Shown: piece after piece, positions 54,538-64,000 of the stretch
How the letters are laid out: each line of letters begins with the position of its first letter
Position numbering within the stretch: position 1 is the first letter of the stretch
Notes under the pieces: model-generated
What the model saw: the letters and a program-made list of their open reading frames with translations, nothing else
Told to the model about the DNA's origin: nothing
Databases searched by the model: none
NCBI GenBank assembly: GCA_950097015.1
Contig: CATNEN010000038.1
Location: 33,256,501 to 33,320,500, forward strand
DNA length: 64,000 nt
Direction of reading: 5' to 3'
Source of the DNA: Macrostomum hystrix
Taxonomy: Eukaryota > Platyhelminthes > Macrostomidae
Translations under genes and position numbers: made by a program

Positions 54538-56290
54538 CTAACATTTTAGGAAGCTACCACTTTCATTTGCCACCTGCAATTTGACACACTTCGAAAATCT
54601 GTTGGTACTCTCATGGTTGCTTGGCTCCGCCCTGACAAATTTTTGTGCTGTACCCGAACGGAGCAACGCTCGGGGAACATGGCGAATTTTTTGTTGCGCA
54701 TCTTCTAAAACAATAGTCAAGTCGCCAGCACTTTCGAGATATTCAATGGTTCTGGCCGAAGGGTCGGATTTTTCCCATATTTCATACACCCCTACTTATA
54801 AGACTTAGAAATCTGAATGGAATTTAAGCGAGCGTTAGTTGGTAACTAAAACTAAAAATAGCAACAGCAGAAAGTGCGAGCAACCGAAAGGAGAATGATT
54901 AGACAAAATCCGCCCCCAGAGATCAACAATTCATTTCAGCGCAGGCCCGGTTCGGCATGACAGCAGCTGTGCCGACATGGAGCTGGCTGAGACCGGATCC
55001 GCAGAGGCGCTGACGGGGAGCTGGCTGAGACCGGATCCGCAGAGGCGCTGACGTGGAGCTGCCGGAGACAGGATCCGCAGCTGCGCTGACGTGGAATGGC
55101 CCGAGACCGGAGCGCAGCTGTGCTGACATGGAGCTCCCGGAATTAACCCGGCCTACCCCGACCTGCAGCTGCCTGCATCGATCCAACCCAGCAGAAACTG
55201 GAGCCGCCCGGACCCGATCGGGAACGAGATCGAGAGGAGGCCGAGTCCGCACAAGAAGGCGGGATCGATGAAAGAAAAGGGGTTGGCGTGCCTGCCAACC
55301 AACTAGTTTAATGACAATAACTGTACTAGAATCGAGGCTGCGTCCTCACCCACCCCAAATACCCAGGTGTACTGTTGCTATGGTATTTTCTTCCCCTCGG
55401 ATCGAGGGTTTTAAAGACATTATATATATTGGTGCGGAGCGCGGAAAAAGATTCGCCGCTCCAGTTAGTTAGAGACTCACTTTGAGCTCCGTTTAGAAAA
55501 TCATTGTGTTTGCGTTCTTTCTTAAGTAGAATCAGTGATAACGATCTAGAGAGATCACCACTGCCAGCCGGTATACTGAGTATCGATAGTCGTTAGGAGT
55601 TATAGCCTTCAAGACTTTTAGACTGCAATAAACCGCTAGACAAAGTATAGGAAAACTACGAGTGAAGAAGAAGAGGAACACCAAACTTGAAGCGCTATAC
55701 TACTCACAGATTAGCACTGCACCTCAGTGTGGCCTTGCCAGGCCTTCAAAATGTATCAGCATGTCACCCGAATGTGCCTGCGTCATCTACGTCTTCGGTG
55801 GTCACCTACTTCTGGACCTTCAAGAGCTACAACAGGTAGAACATGGCCACCCTGACGCGAATTTCTCTAGTTCACTGATCAAGCCTTGAAATATTAGGCG
55901 CAGCTCAACCACAGGACACCATCGCTTTGTCTGTCAACCAATCAGTCACTACCCAACGCTGTTAGCACATTAGGGCTGCCAAAAAATTTCTGGGAGGCGG
56001 GGAATTTACCCCTTGGTATAAAAACGGGCGGCAAAATGGCTTGGTAGTCTCCTACTGTTAAAGCGTACAATAGCGGTCACTCTTGGTCGTTTATAAAGCA
56101 AAACAGAAAATAGCAACTGTGAGCATATAGCCACCAGACGGGCTGGGGGAGGGCAGGGGCAAAAAAACTGGGTAAGAGCGACGGCTACTCCAACCAATCT
56201 GCGCGGGATTAGAAGGCGTGTGCTTAGCCTCGCAGTGTCAGACATATCTTGCAGAGCTGAGATAGGAGGAGGGGGAGAGAGAGGTATTCG
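54538..56290. other. No gene seen; short GC-rich repeats
   Basis: Near 54980-55130 a 45-bp unit with GAGACCGGATCCGCAGAGGC recurs about three times. An AATAAA lies at about 55626 after a GC-rich stretch, which might mark an unrecognised LTR or transcript end. A TATA-like TATAAAAA lies at about 56018. Confidence 0.35.
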
Positions 56291-56309
56291 GGGCTCAGCT
56301 ATTGTTGAC

Positions 56310-56425
56310 GTAATATACCAATATTGATAGGCTGCAGAGGGCTGAAACGAGGTAAAGCATCGAGGCGCGTAGCGCCGAGGCGTTACACCTCGTTTCAGCC
56401 CGAGCAGCCTATCCATATTGGTGTT
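56310..56425. repeat. Long imperfect inverted repeat
   Basis: The arm CCAATATTGATAGGCTGCAG, continuing GGCTGAAACGAGGT, is mirrored by ACCTCGTTTCAGCCC, continuing with GCAGCCTATCCATATTGG. The roughly 32-base loop holds its own short palindrome, GGCGCGTAGCGCC. Confidence 0.85.
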
Positions 56426-56430
56426 GTAGT

Positions 56431-56463
56431 TAGCGGGCGTGAAACGCGTTTCACGGCCCGCTA
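56431..56463. repeat. 33-bp near-perfect palindrome
   Basis: TAGCGGGCGTGAAACG is followed directly by its reverse complement with one extra G. The core GTGAAACGCGTTTCAC is a perfect 16-bp palindrome. A degenerate direct copy of its right half (TTTCACGGCTCGGTAAGA) follows near 56510. Confidence 0.9.
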
Positions 56464-56856
56464 AGACTTTCTATGGTAAAATCGCTCTGAGTTCTATGCT
56501 TTCAGTCGGTTTCACGGCTCGGTAAGAATGTCTATGGAAAAAATTCAGCGGGTTCAACGGAGCGTACAACCTCCTTGCGGGGTGTGGAGGTGGAGGTGGA
56601 GTCCCAACATGAACAGCTTAGACAAACAAAAAACATATAGTCTATATCTAAATAAATATTTAGTCTATGGCAAAATCTGGCAAAACTTTGGTGTTGAGTG
56701 AGAATGATTCCTTTGAAGTTCTTTAGAGAAAATACATTCTTTAGTGAAGACGAGTGTTGTTTTGCTGCCCATTCTTTTTACTGCCTCGACATGTTGGATT
56801 ACGATTCAATACTAGAGATCGAAATTAGCGGTCTAAGCTATGATTTTTGACGCGCC

Positions 56857-57179
56857 TTGGACGTCGCCAATCCAACGATGGTGGAATCCAACGTGGTTAC
56901 AATACTGACGGCTACTGCATGGTATCACAATAATCTCGTACTAGGAAAGAACTGGCTAAACAGCTTTATGAAGACACTGCGAACTTGCTGGTGTTGCTGG
57001 CCGGAATCACACCAACCACTGCATCCGTGCAAGCGTGGTCACAAACCTGATTGAAGACGGCGTCAGTGTACCCCAGATTCAAGCTGTGACTGGCCATAAG
57101 CGAGCGGAAAGCGTCGAGCACTACAATAAAATACAAAAGTTTTCAAAGAAAGTGGCGTACGTTGTCTCGAACGATTACT
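56857..57179 (+). pseudogene. Crypton-type tyrosine recombinase, C-terminal fragment
   Basis: One frame reads LGKNWLNSFMKTL. After a one-base shift near 56983 another reads HTNHCIRASVVTNLIEDGVS, then IQAVTGHKRAESVEHYNKI, with a stop at 57177-57179. These carry the Arg (CIRAS), His (TGHKR) and nucleophile Tyr (EHYNK) of the tyrosine recombinase C-terminal half, in the arrangement of Crypton elements and the related DUF3504 proteins. The first catalytic Arg and the N-terminal part are missing. The copy is dead by truncation and frameshift. Confidence 0.72.
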
Positions 57180-58041
57180 AGCCGCCTTTCGACAGCACCG
57201 TCTACGTCAGACATCTCTGTTCTTCCTGTAGCGCATTCTTCTCCTTTGGTCGAAAGCTATACTGTGGTTGGCCCGTCAACAACTACGTCGCCTGCGATCG
57301 CAAACTGCAGTGTTGCAATTGGAGTTCCTTCCGACGGAGTACCTAACATCTTCAGCTATTGTAAGTTTGAAAACTGCACGATCAGCATAAAGCAAGGGCA
57401 CGGCAGCAACTGACCATTGTGCTTTTTACTCACTGTGACTAAGCTGACAGTTTTATTGTTTTTAATTCTATTATTGCGTCTAAAATGGTTTCTATAAGCT
57501 CGGATCGAGCTTCAATTTTCCATACATTTGTCATGTCAGCGTTCTACGCGATCTTTGATTAATTTCGTACTAATTAAGTAATAAATATAAACTAATTAGC
57601 ACATGAGTGCATATCTGAGTGGAATTCGACCATAGACAACAGCGGCGGGCGGGCTGCCGTTAGTTTCAACCTTGTTTCAACACGCGTAGGCTAACTAAAA
57701 CAAACACATGCCGAAGTGATAATTCGTAAAGCATCTATCTGCTGCGACTGCACTGAAATCTTTCACTATTTTGTCTATGGCCTCGGATGCCTGCGGGAAC
57801 ACAAGCCTACTTGTAATCTCTAAATAATCAGCCGCAAAGGCTCAGTTCAGATATAAGGCTGCCAATCACAAGCGCAAAATAGCCCAAGGAGAGGAATTTC
57901 TGACAGCTTTGCCAGTGTATCATGATTGGTTAATATAGCTCAGACAAGCATTTAACGGAACAGAGGACAAGTGCCCGCGCGGTGAATATTCCACCGAATT
58001 AATCATACACCTTTTGAGAAGCGAACTTAGTGGCTTCCGCA
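57180..58041. other. 5' flank of the DAZAP1-like gene
   Basis: No exon recognised. The start of the DAZAP1-like frame is preceded by an in-frame TGA at 58015-58017, so any earlier exon would be non-coding. Confidence 0.4.
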
Positions 58042-59823
58042 ATGTCTTCTTCGATGTCGTCCGCTTCAACCTCATCGTCGTCGAACTCGGCCGGCCTGTC
58101 CAGCATCACCGAAGTCGCTACCGCTGGCTCGGCCGGCTCCGCCACTGCAGTCGCCGCCGCCACTGCCTGCTGGGAGGCAAGCAGCAGCGGCAGTTACCTA
58201 CTACCAGCTCAGCACTCGCAACAAAACCTGGCGCCTGACGCTGACGGTAATGAGCCAGGTAAACTGTTCATAGGCGGACTTAGCCAGGCTACTACCGAGG
58301 CCAGTCTGAGAGCCTATTTCTCTCAATTCGGAGCACTGGATAGCGCAGTGGTAATGATGGACAGCGTCAGTGGCAGGTCGCGCGGATTCGGCTTCGTGAA
58401 GTTCAAGGACCCGGCTAGCGCTGTGGCCGCTCTGCAGCACCACCAGGGACCGGACGATCAGCAGTGTCTCGACGGCAAAACCATTGACGTGAAGCAGAGC
58501 AACGTGCGCGTCCGAGGCAGCCGAGCAGCTCTGACGCGCCACCTTAAGGTCTTCGTCGGCGGGGTGCCACCCGAGGCCGACGCCCAGATGGTGCGTGCGC
58601 AGTTCTCGCAGTATGGTCGCGTATTGGATGTCAATCTGATGCCAGATCCGGCGCGTCAGCGGCACCGCGGCTTCGCGTTTGTCACTTTCGAGGACGAGCG
58701 TGTCGTGCAGCGTCTGGTGCAGGTGCATTTTGTGGAGCTAGCTGGTCGTCTCGTTGAAGTTAAAGCGATGAAGCCACCATCGGCAGCCATATTACAGCCC
58801 ACACAGCTTCCTCAACAGCAGCTGCCGCAGCAGCAGCACCAACAGCATATTCTGCTCCCGTCATTGCAGCAGCAGCATCAGCAGCAGTCTCTGTTTCTTA
58901 TGCAGCAGGCGCCACCATTGTCATGCCAATTGCATCAAACTCAGCAGCGCCAGCAGCTTGCCCTATTTCAGCATCAACAGCTGCAACAGCAGCAGGCGTA
59001 TCTAACAACTGGTGGTGCAGGCAGCGTGGCTAACGCTACCGGAGGAAGCGGTGGCGCTTTGCCTTTGCTAGCGAATACTTGCAGCTGGCAGCCGGCTGTT
59101 GCCTTTGATCCGGGTCTGGCGTGGGCGGCCGCCGCTGCCTGGGCCGATCCACATCAACAGCAACAGCAGCAGCAGCAGCAGATTCAGCAGCAGCAGCAGC
59201 ACTACCATCAGCACCATCACCTGAGCATCTTGGAGCCCACTACCGCCTGTTGGCTATCGCAGCCGCTTTTAACGGCTGCCACAGCGGGGCCTTGGCCATC
59301 AGCGACGGCGGGAATTCTTCCGATGCCGTCATTTACTAGGCAGCCGCAAGTTCAGGCACAACCGCCGCAACAACAGCAACAAACGCAGCAGCAACCACAA
59401 CAGCAGCAGGTGCAGCAGAATCAATCGTTGCCGTCATCTATTGGGCAGGATACCAATGGCAGCGGCACACCTTGGCACTTGATTACTGTTGCCAGCGGAG
59501 GCGGTGGTGGTGGCGTCGGCGTCGGCTTAGGAGGCAACGAGAAGGAAACAGTTCCGATACCAATCGGCAGTGGCTTGAACTCCGTGCAGCATTCTCAGAC
59601 TCATTCCTCTCTGTTGACAGGTCAGCAATCTGCTCAGCAGCAGGTGTCATCCCTACAGCAGCATCAGCTGCAGCATCAGCAGCAGCAGCAACAGCATCAG
59701 CGCCAGCAAAATATACAGCAGCAGCAGCCTTTGATGTCGCAGCAGCAGCAGCAGCTGCAGCAGCCAGATCAGCAGCTGCTGCTTCAGAGCCGCGCAGCTG
59801 GAGACTTTGGCGGCCGGAACTGA
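58042..59823 (+). CDS. DAZAP1-like two-RRM RNA-binding protein, single exon
   Basis: One uninterrupted frame encodes 593 residues. RRM1 (about 73-150) has RNP2 KLFIGGL and RNP1 RGFGFVKF followed by KDP. RRM2 (about 168-245) has RNP2 KVFVGGV and RNP1 RGFAFVTF, then VHFVELAGRLVEVKAMKP. The RGFGFVKFKDP and VHF-x-x-x-x-GRLVEVK blocks and the short linker are closest to DAZAP1, with hnRNP A and Musashi as relatives. Such proteins bind UAG/AU-rich RNA and control splicing and translation in nucleus and cytoplasm. The C-terminal 350 residues are Gln-rich with long poly-Q tracts and a Gly-rich patch (GGGGGGVGVGLGG), likely a disordered, aggregation-prone region; human DAZAP1 has a Pro-rich tail instead. 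The N-terminus is Ser/Ala-rich. Lack of introns is unusual for this family. ATG 58042 is the first in frame after the TGA at 58015. Confidence 0.9.
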   Translation: MSSSMSSASTSSSSNSAGLSSITEVATAGSAGSATAVAAATACWEASSSGSYLLPAQHSQQNLAPDADGNEPGKLFIGGLSQATTEASLRAYFSQFGALDSAVVMMDSVSGRSRGFGFVKFKDPASAVAALQHHQGPDDQQCLDGKTIDVKQSNVRVRGSRAALTRHLKVFVGGVPPEADAQMVRAQFSQYGRVLDVNLMPDPARQRHRGFAFVTFEDERVVQRLVQVHFVELAGRLVEVKAMKPPSAAILQPTQLPQQQLPQQQHQQHILLPSLQQQHQQQSLFLMQQAPPLSCQLHQTQQRQQLALFQHQQLQQQQAYLTTGGAGSVANATGGSGGALPLLANTCSWQPAVAFDPGLAWAAAAAWADPHQQQQQQQQQIQQQQQHYHQHHHLSILEPTTACWLSQPLLTAATAGPWPSATAGILPMPSFTRQPQVQAQPPQQQQQTQQQPQQQQVQQNQSLPSSIGQDTNGSGTPWHLITVASGGGGGGVGVGLGGNEKETVPIPIGSGLNSVQHSQTHSSLLTGQQSAQQQVSSLQQHQLQHQQQQQQHQRQQNIQQQQPLMSQQQQQLQQPDQQLLLQSRAAGDFGGRN

Positions 59824-62183
59824 CCTGTGTACGAAAACTACTGTTCTGTTCTTCGACAACAAGACCATTCTTCTTCTTGTGTAGCTTGCAGAGTAAAGCA
59901 GGAATGTTTTTTCTCAATTGCTTCCAGTCGCCTAAGGGAGCCCCTGAGTCGACGGACTGTCTATACGTGTGATATAAACGAAAATTTAATTTCAAATCTC
60001 TCATGCCAGCACCACCAAGAGACTGTACAATGCGCTCCGTTTTGGTGCCAATTATCTGTTTTTATACGCATGTGAAGCATAGAAAATAGGGTAGAAAGCA
60101 TTTCATACACAGATTACGGATTGCACGTAGCGAAAGCAATGAACTTATTTCATTTTAAATAACCAACTCAACACAAGCAAAATGGCACTCACTGCAATTT
60201 TCTACATTTTTTCTCAGTAAATATATCTGCAAGCCTCAATACTGCTTGGATTTTTGTTGATGACGAATTTGAGTCCCACTGCATTCTATAAATGTAAATT
60301 ATAGGACTTCCAAGTCTCTTGAGTTATTTTATTTGAAATGATCATCAGCCAATGCTTTTGAATTTCTGAAGCAATCGTGAATTTAATTACAGCCAATTGC
60401 TCTTTGATCAGAGACACGAATTTTTCTTGGGCTGATCGATTCGAGCTCCTGACCTCCAGGACACAAAATCTGAAGCTCTAACTATGACCATGAGTGCTGA
60501 TCTGGTTATGACTCCCGACCTAATAGCTCGTACGCTTACATGTATGTGCGTCTACTTGTTTAGAGCAGTATACGTTCGGAAAATGAGAATGATCTATTAG
60601 AATCGAAGGATCAAATAAGAATCAAATTACTTGACATAATCTAAGTGCACAATTACATTTTTAAGGGTGCACACACACCGATCGTCTTAAAGTCAATTAG
60701 TCTCGGTATACCATTGTCAAATGCTTTCGCTACTCTTCGCTGTCCACGCGCGCCTTCTCGAGAGGCGTGGTAATTATATTTGCGATTAAGTCGCTACTGG
60801 GATAGGGCCATACAGCAATAAAAACATAACAAAGGACTGCCCCCCGCCAGACACATGCAGTTGCCAAGAAAGAGAGGAAAAGTCAGAGTGCGATCAGTCA
60901 CTACACTGCACGAAAGATCCCTCAAAGAGTCACACCCGCAGCAAGCTTGGTCCAGGGCGCTAACACACTCAGTAAATCGGTCCGGAAGCCGGTAAGAAAA
61001 ATTCATCGTTCGCCCTTGGTCTCGCCTGCGTGGTCTTAGCAGCTTTAGCAGCAGCAGCTCGTGTAAGCGGCTCAGGAATCGAGCCTATACGCTAGCTTTG
61101 ACCGGATGCCTTGGCCGTAAGCCAGTCGACGCCGCTCACGCAGCAGCAGACATAAGGCCTCAGATTAGAGCTCGGAGCGCCACAGAGCGAAACGTGGCAC
61201 AGGCCGTCCTTCGATTGTCGCCTCACCAGGCCGTCGCCAACGTTCGGCACGAGCACGCCGAGGTAAGAAACGCTGACGGCAAGTAAGCCTGACTGCATCC
61301 CCGGCAGCAAGCAACTCGGTAGTGTCTCCGCAGGCAGGTCAGGTCAGGACACCGCGAAGACTGACCGATCAGGATGATGTTAGCGTTTTTTAATTTCAGT
61401 CATAACTACAAGCCATAAATCCTTTTCAATTTTTGTATATTAGGAATAACTGTACATTACGTGCCAAACGAACACGCGATTTTCTTGATTTCCAAGAAAA
61501 AAATTAAATTAGCAGCACAAATGTGAAAATTTAACTCAGGTATTAACTGTAGGGCAATGAGACTCGACTCAAGCAACAGGCACAACCAGACGATATTCAA
61601 AACTCGCTTTTATGCTTTAAGCTATAAATAAAAAATCCTTAAACTATCATTCGAGCCGCAGAATGGCAATGAGCAAGTAGTTTTATTGTATTCTACTACT
61701 GCGCCAAGGTGCTGTTTAAATATTAAGCCGAAATCTAGAGTCTATAGACTATAGGCCCAGTGCAATTCGTTTTTAAGTCTATATAACTAATCGACTTCGT
61801 TTGCTTGATAGCTAGCTAGCTTAGTTATTTAAATAAATAGTTGCTCCAGAGTACATGTGATACGGTTGCAGCCAGGCTGTGAATTAATATTTCGGCTAAA
61901 GTGACTAGGCCTAGCTAACTGACTTATTTTCTAGCTAACGGTAGTGACTTAGGGATCACCTATTAGGCAGGGGATAATTTGCCTCAAATGAAAATGCTGC
62001 AGCCACTTTAATGGTTTTAACTATTAAGACTTGGTCTATAAATTTTCAGTTTAGGCCTATAAATTAGACACTAAACCTTAGGGCGTTAGGCTATAGCAAA
62101 TACAAACTTTAACTAATGCTCTAGCCCTAGGCTCATATCACTACTTTACAAGCAAGCTAGAGAAGCCAATTATATTTCATTTA
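59824..62183. other. Intergenic; possible promoter and non-coding exon
   Basis: 59.8-60.8 kb shows no gene. Around 60880-61370 the DNA is GC- and CpG-richer with short frames on both strands and two good splice donors (GAG/GTAAGA at 61261/61262 and CAA/GTAAGC at 61283). This could be the promoter and 5' non-coding exon of the gene whose first coding exon I place at 62184. TAGGCCTA-type words recur at 61.9-62.1 kb. Confidence 0.35.
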
Positions 62184-62267
62184 ATGTCTACTGAAGAACA
62201 AAAGCTTAATAATGATACCCAATCTGATACAGAAGAAATTTATGAAGAAAACAAGGACCAAATTCAG
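62184..62267 (+). CDS. Candidate first coding exon, gene not identified
   Basis: ATG 62184 opens 28 codons (MSTEEQKLNNDTQSDTEEIY and on), acidic and Gln/Asn-rich, ending in CAG/GTAATT, a good donor in phase 0. The start of an acidic disordered N-terminus is plausible for a nuclear or cytoplasmic protein, but I cannot name a family. No matching second exon is seen before 64000, so the gene would continue beyond the window. Confidence 0.4.
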
Positions 62268-62592
62268 GTAATTTGAGTCATTTAATAATGTACATTTTGA
62301 TTTTAATACTATTGCCATATGAAAAAGTTCTTATGTTAAAATTAGTTGTCTGCTTTAAATAAAACAATTATTATATTAAAAAAAATTCAGTTAAAAAAAT
62401 GTAGTGGTTATTTTGTCTTTCACACTATGCCTACGTATGTTTATTGTTTCAATGTAAAACTAGGCCTAAAGTTAACAAAAAGGAAAAACAAAAGAATAAA
62501 AAAAAATAATATTTATTGCCAAACCAGCTAATGCAATATAGGTAGGTCTACTATAAAACACTACAATATCATTGTTGACAATTTTAAAGAAT

Positions 62593-62873
62593 CATACATG
62601 CGCAACACCCGGCCGACCCGGCCGAACCGGCCGGGTGAAACGAGGGCCAAGCAAGGTAAGTCGCAAAAACCAATAGACCAAGCGCAAAAAAATCAAAGGG
62701 GGGACCAAGGGACAACAAAGGAAGGCGTGAAGAAAAGGAAAAAGGGGAGAGAAAATGAGAGCAAATGAGAGCAAACTAAGTCGTAAATAGAGCAATGAAA
62801 TGAACTAAGTCGCAAATGAGAGCAAAAACTAAGTCGCACGGCCGGCTAAGATTTGGGAGGTTGCGCATGTATG
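62593..62873. mobile_element. 281-bp MITE with perfect inverted repeats
   Basis: CATACATGCGCAAC at the left end is exactly mirrored by GTTGCGCATGTATG at the right. An identical 8-bp TAAAGAAT flanks both sides (62585-62592 and 62874-62881). The interior begins with a CCGG-rich palindromic patch and has several copies of ACTAAGTCGCA. The 8-bp duplication suggests the hAT superfamily, but the termini are not the CAGTG type. If the gene starting at 62184 is real, the element sits in its first intron. Confidence 0.88.
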
Positions 62874-63092
62874 TAAAGAATTATAATAATATATTTTTTT
62901 AATAAACAAAGATGGTTAGGCCTATTTCTTTAAGCTTCATAATTTTATTTAGGCAATGTCTGATATAAAAGTAGACAAATGACTTTCTGAACTTAATCAT
63001 TCAAAATACAAAGGGTTTTCCAATCAACTGTAAGCTTCACCAATTTTTTATTGCTTTTTATTGAGTTTTTTATATAAGTTAGTCCTTTCAGT

Positions 63093-63451
63093 GGGGGGTC
63101 GGTGGCAGAGCGGTTAATGCGTTTGCCACTCGCACCACGGTCCCTAAGTTCGATTCCACGGCGAGGCCACATTTATTTGGGGCGCAGCTGCGGAGAGAAG
63201 GCTTGGGGGCTTGTCGTGCAATTTACGCCCTTGAGGGCCAACCTCCAAGGCACAGTGAGAGTGTACACTGCCTGACGATGAGAAAGTCGGCAGATGTACA
63301 CACCTGTGTGAGCGTATGCCTGCGTACAGTATCTGTGTGCGTGTGTGCTCAGGAGTCACGAAATGGGCAGAATTGCCTCCTTGCTGGCTGCGGGTCTAGT
63401 GTCACCAAATGATGTGCCATTGCCCGCAGCCCTCCCGCAATTATTATATTA
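63093..63451 (+). mobile_element. Complete tRNA-derived SINE with target duplication
   Basis: The head GGTGGCAGAGCGGTTAATGC contains a pol III A-box (TGGCAGAGCGG), and GTTCGATTCC is the B-box. The body runs through TGTGTGAGCGTATGCCTGCG to a 3' end CCATTGCCCGCAGCCCTCCC and an AT-rich tail. TAGTCCTTTCAGT flanks it on both sides (63080-63092 and 63452-63464), a 13-bp duplication typical of LINE-driven insertion. It is the best-preserved of five related copies in the window. Confidence 0.93.
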
Positions 63452-63579
63452 TAGTCCTTTCAGTTGAACTCAAGAACTCCAAAATAAGTATTTTTAAAGC
63501 TGATTCAATACATAGCTAAGTAAACTAAATATATACTTTATATAAGATTAGGAGCTAGGTAGGTTATGTTAAAATAAGA

Positions 63580-63932
63580 AAAATAATTATACGAGGGCTG
63601 TAAGCAATGTTACATCATTTGCTGGCACTTGACCTGCAGCCAGCAAAGAGGCCATTTTGCCCCATTTTCCTAAATCCTGAGCATACACACAAATACTATA
63701 TTCAGGCATAGGCTCACTCAGGTGTGTACATCTGCCCTGACATTTCTCATCAGGCAGTGTACACTTAACTGTGCCTTGAAAGTTGGCCCTCAAGGGCACA
63801 GATTGCACAACAAGCCCCCAAGCTTTTTCTCTGCAGATGTGCCCCAAATAAATGTCACCTCACCATGGAATCAAACTTAGGGACCATGGTGCAAAAGGCA
63901 AATGTATTAACTGCTCTGCCACCAACCCCCAG
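63580..63932 (-). mobile_element. tRNA-derived SINE copy (minus strand)
   Basis: Reverse-oriented relative of 63093-63451, only about 130 bp away. The head lies on the right (complement of GGTTGGTGGCAGAGCAGTTA) and the tail on the left. It is more diverged than its neighbour. Confidence 0.85.
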
Positions 63933-64000
63933 TTAGCTTACAACTTGAATAAGCCATTTTTCAATATGCTTGCTTATTCTTTAAAGTTTAAATACCATAT

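Noticed and set aside
59483-60004. Alanine-rich minus-strand and plus-strand frames over 59.1-60.0 kb
   Set aside because: Shadows of the CAG-rich glutamine tracts of the DAZAP1-like gene.
60794-61310. Short overlapping frames on both strands
   Set aside because: Composition fits a CpG-rich promoter or non-coding exon; no frame shows a domain or consistent coding signal.
63203-63412. Small conserved protein frame (MGACRAI...), also seen at 35.1 kb
   Set aside because: It is the body of the SINE read in one frame; it recurs only because the SINE recurs.

Overview
This is eukaryotic nuclear DNA, almost certainly from an invertebrate animal. The genes are animal families with introns: an MXD/MNT bHLH-zip repressor, an MBOAT lysophospholipid acyltransferase, a quiver-like Ly6 protein, RNase H2 subunit A and a DAZAP1-like RRM protein. 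Exons are GC-richer than the AT-rich introns, and the rest is dominated by transposon remnants and minisatellites. I cannot name the phylum; the secreted protein at 43.7 kb recalls a family I associate with molluscs and other marine invertebrates, which is only a weak hint.

Layout. 1-12.9 kb is transposon-rich: an unrecognised broken coding segment (2.2 kb), an LTR-like repeat (2.8 kb), a complete non-autonomous hAT-type element (4.5-5.2 kb), a fragment of IS630/Tc1-like transposase, a broken gag, a LINE split by a probable solo LTR (8.0-10.4 kb), a deleted mariner (10.6-11.5 kb) and a TA-flanked MITE (12.3-12.9 kb). The MXD/MNT-like gene (13.16-15.32 kb, +) follows. From 15.5 to 30.9 kb lie eight long tandem arrays with mostly unrelated units, plus two degenerate ones. 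Three of the long arrays almost fill the three coding introns of the MBOAT gene (27.80-21.43 kb, -). The quiver-like gene (29.26-34.83 kb, +) is four small exons spread over 5.6 kb; its first intron holds another array and a LINE fragment.

From 35 to 50 kb there are SINEs, an hAT-type element inserted in a decayed tandem repeat, a solo LTR, a decayed LINE with RNase H, an intronless secreted-protein gene (43.75-44.66 kb, +) and a 5' LTR with a tRNA-Lys primer site. The RNase H2A gene (50.27-52.05 kb, +) has three coding exons. An IS630/Tc1-like element with about 130-bp inverted repeats (52.9-54.5 kb), strong palindromes (56.3-56.5 kb) and a broken Crypton-type recombinase (56.9-57.2 kb) precede the single-exon DAZAP1-like gene (58.04-59.82 kb, +). 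The end holds a candidate first coding exon of another gene (62.18 kb), a 281-bp MITE and two SINEs.

The genes are independent, with no operon or joint pathway. The window's distinctive features are the minisatellite load on gene introns and the unusually readable set of transposon insertions with target-site duplications. Exon boundaries were set by hand from splice consensus, phase continuity and remembered family sequence; no alignment was run.
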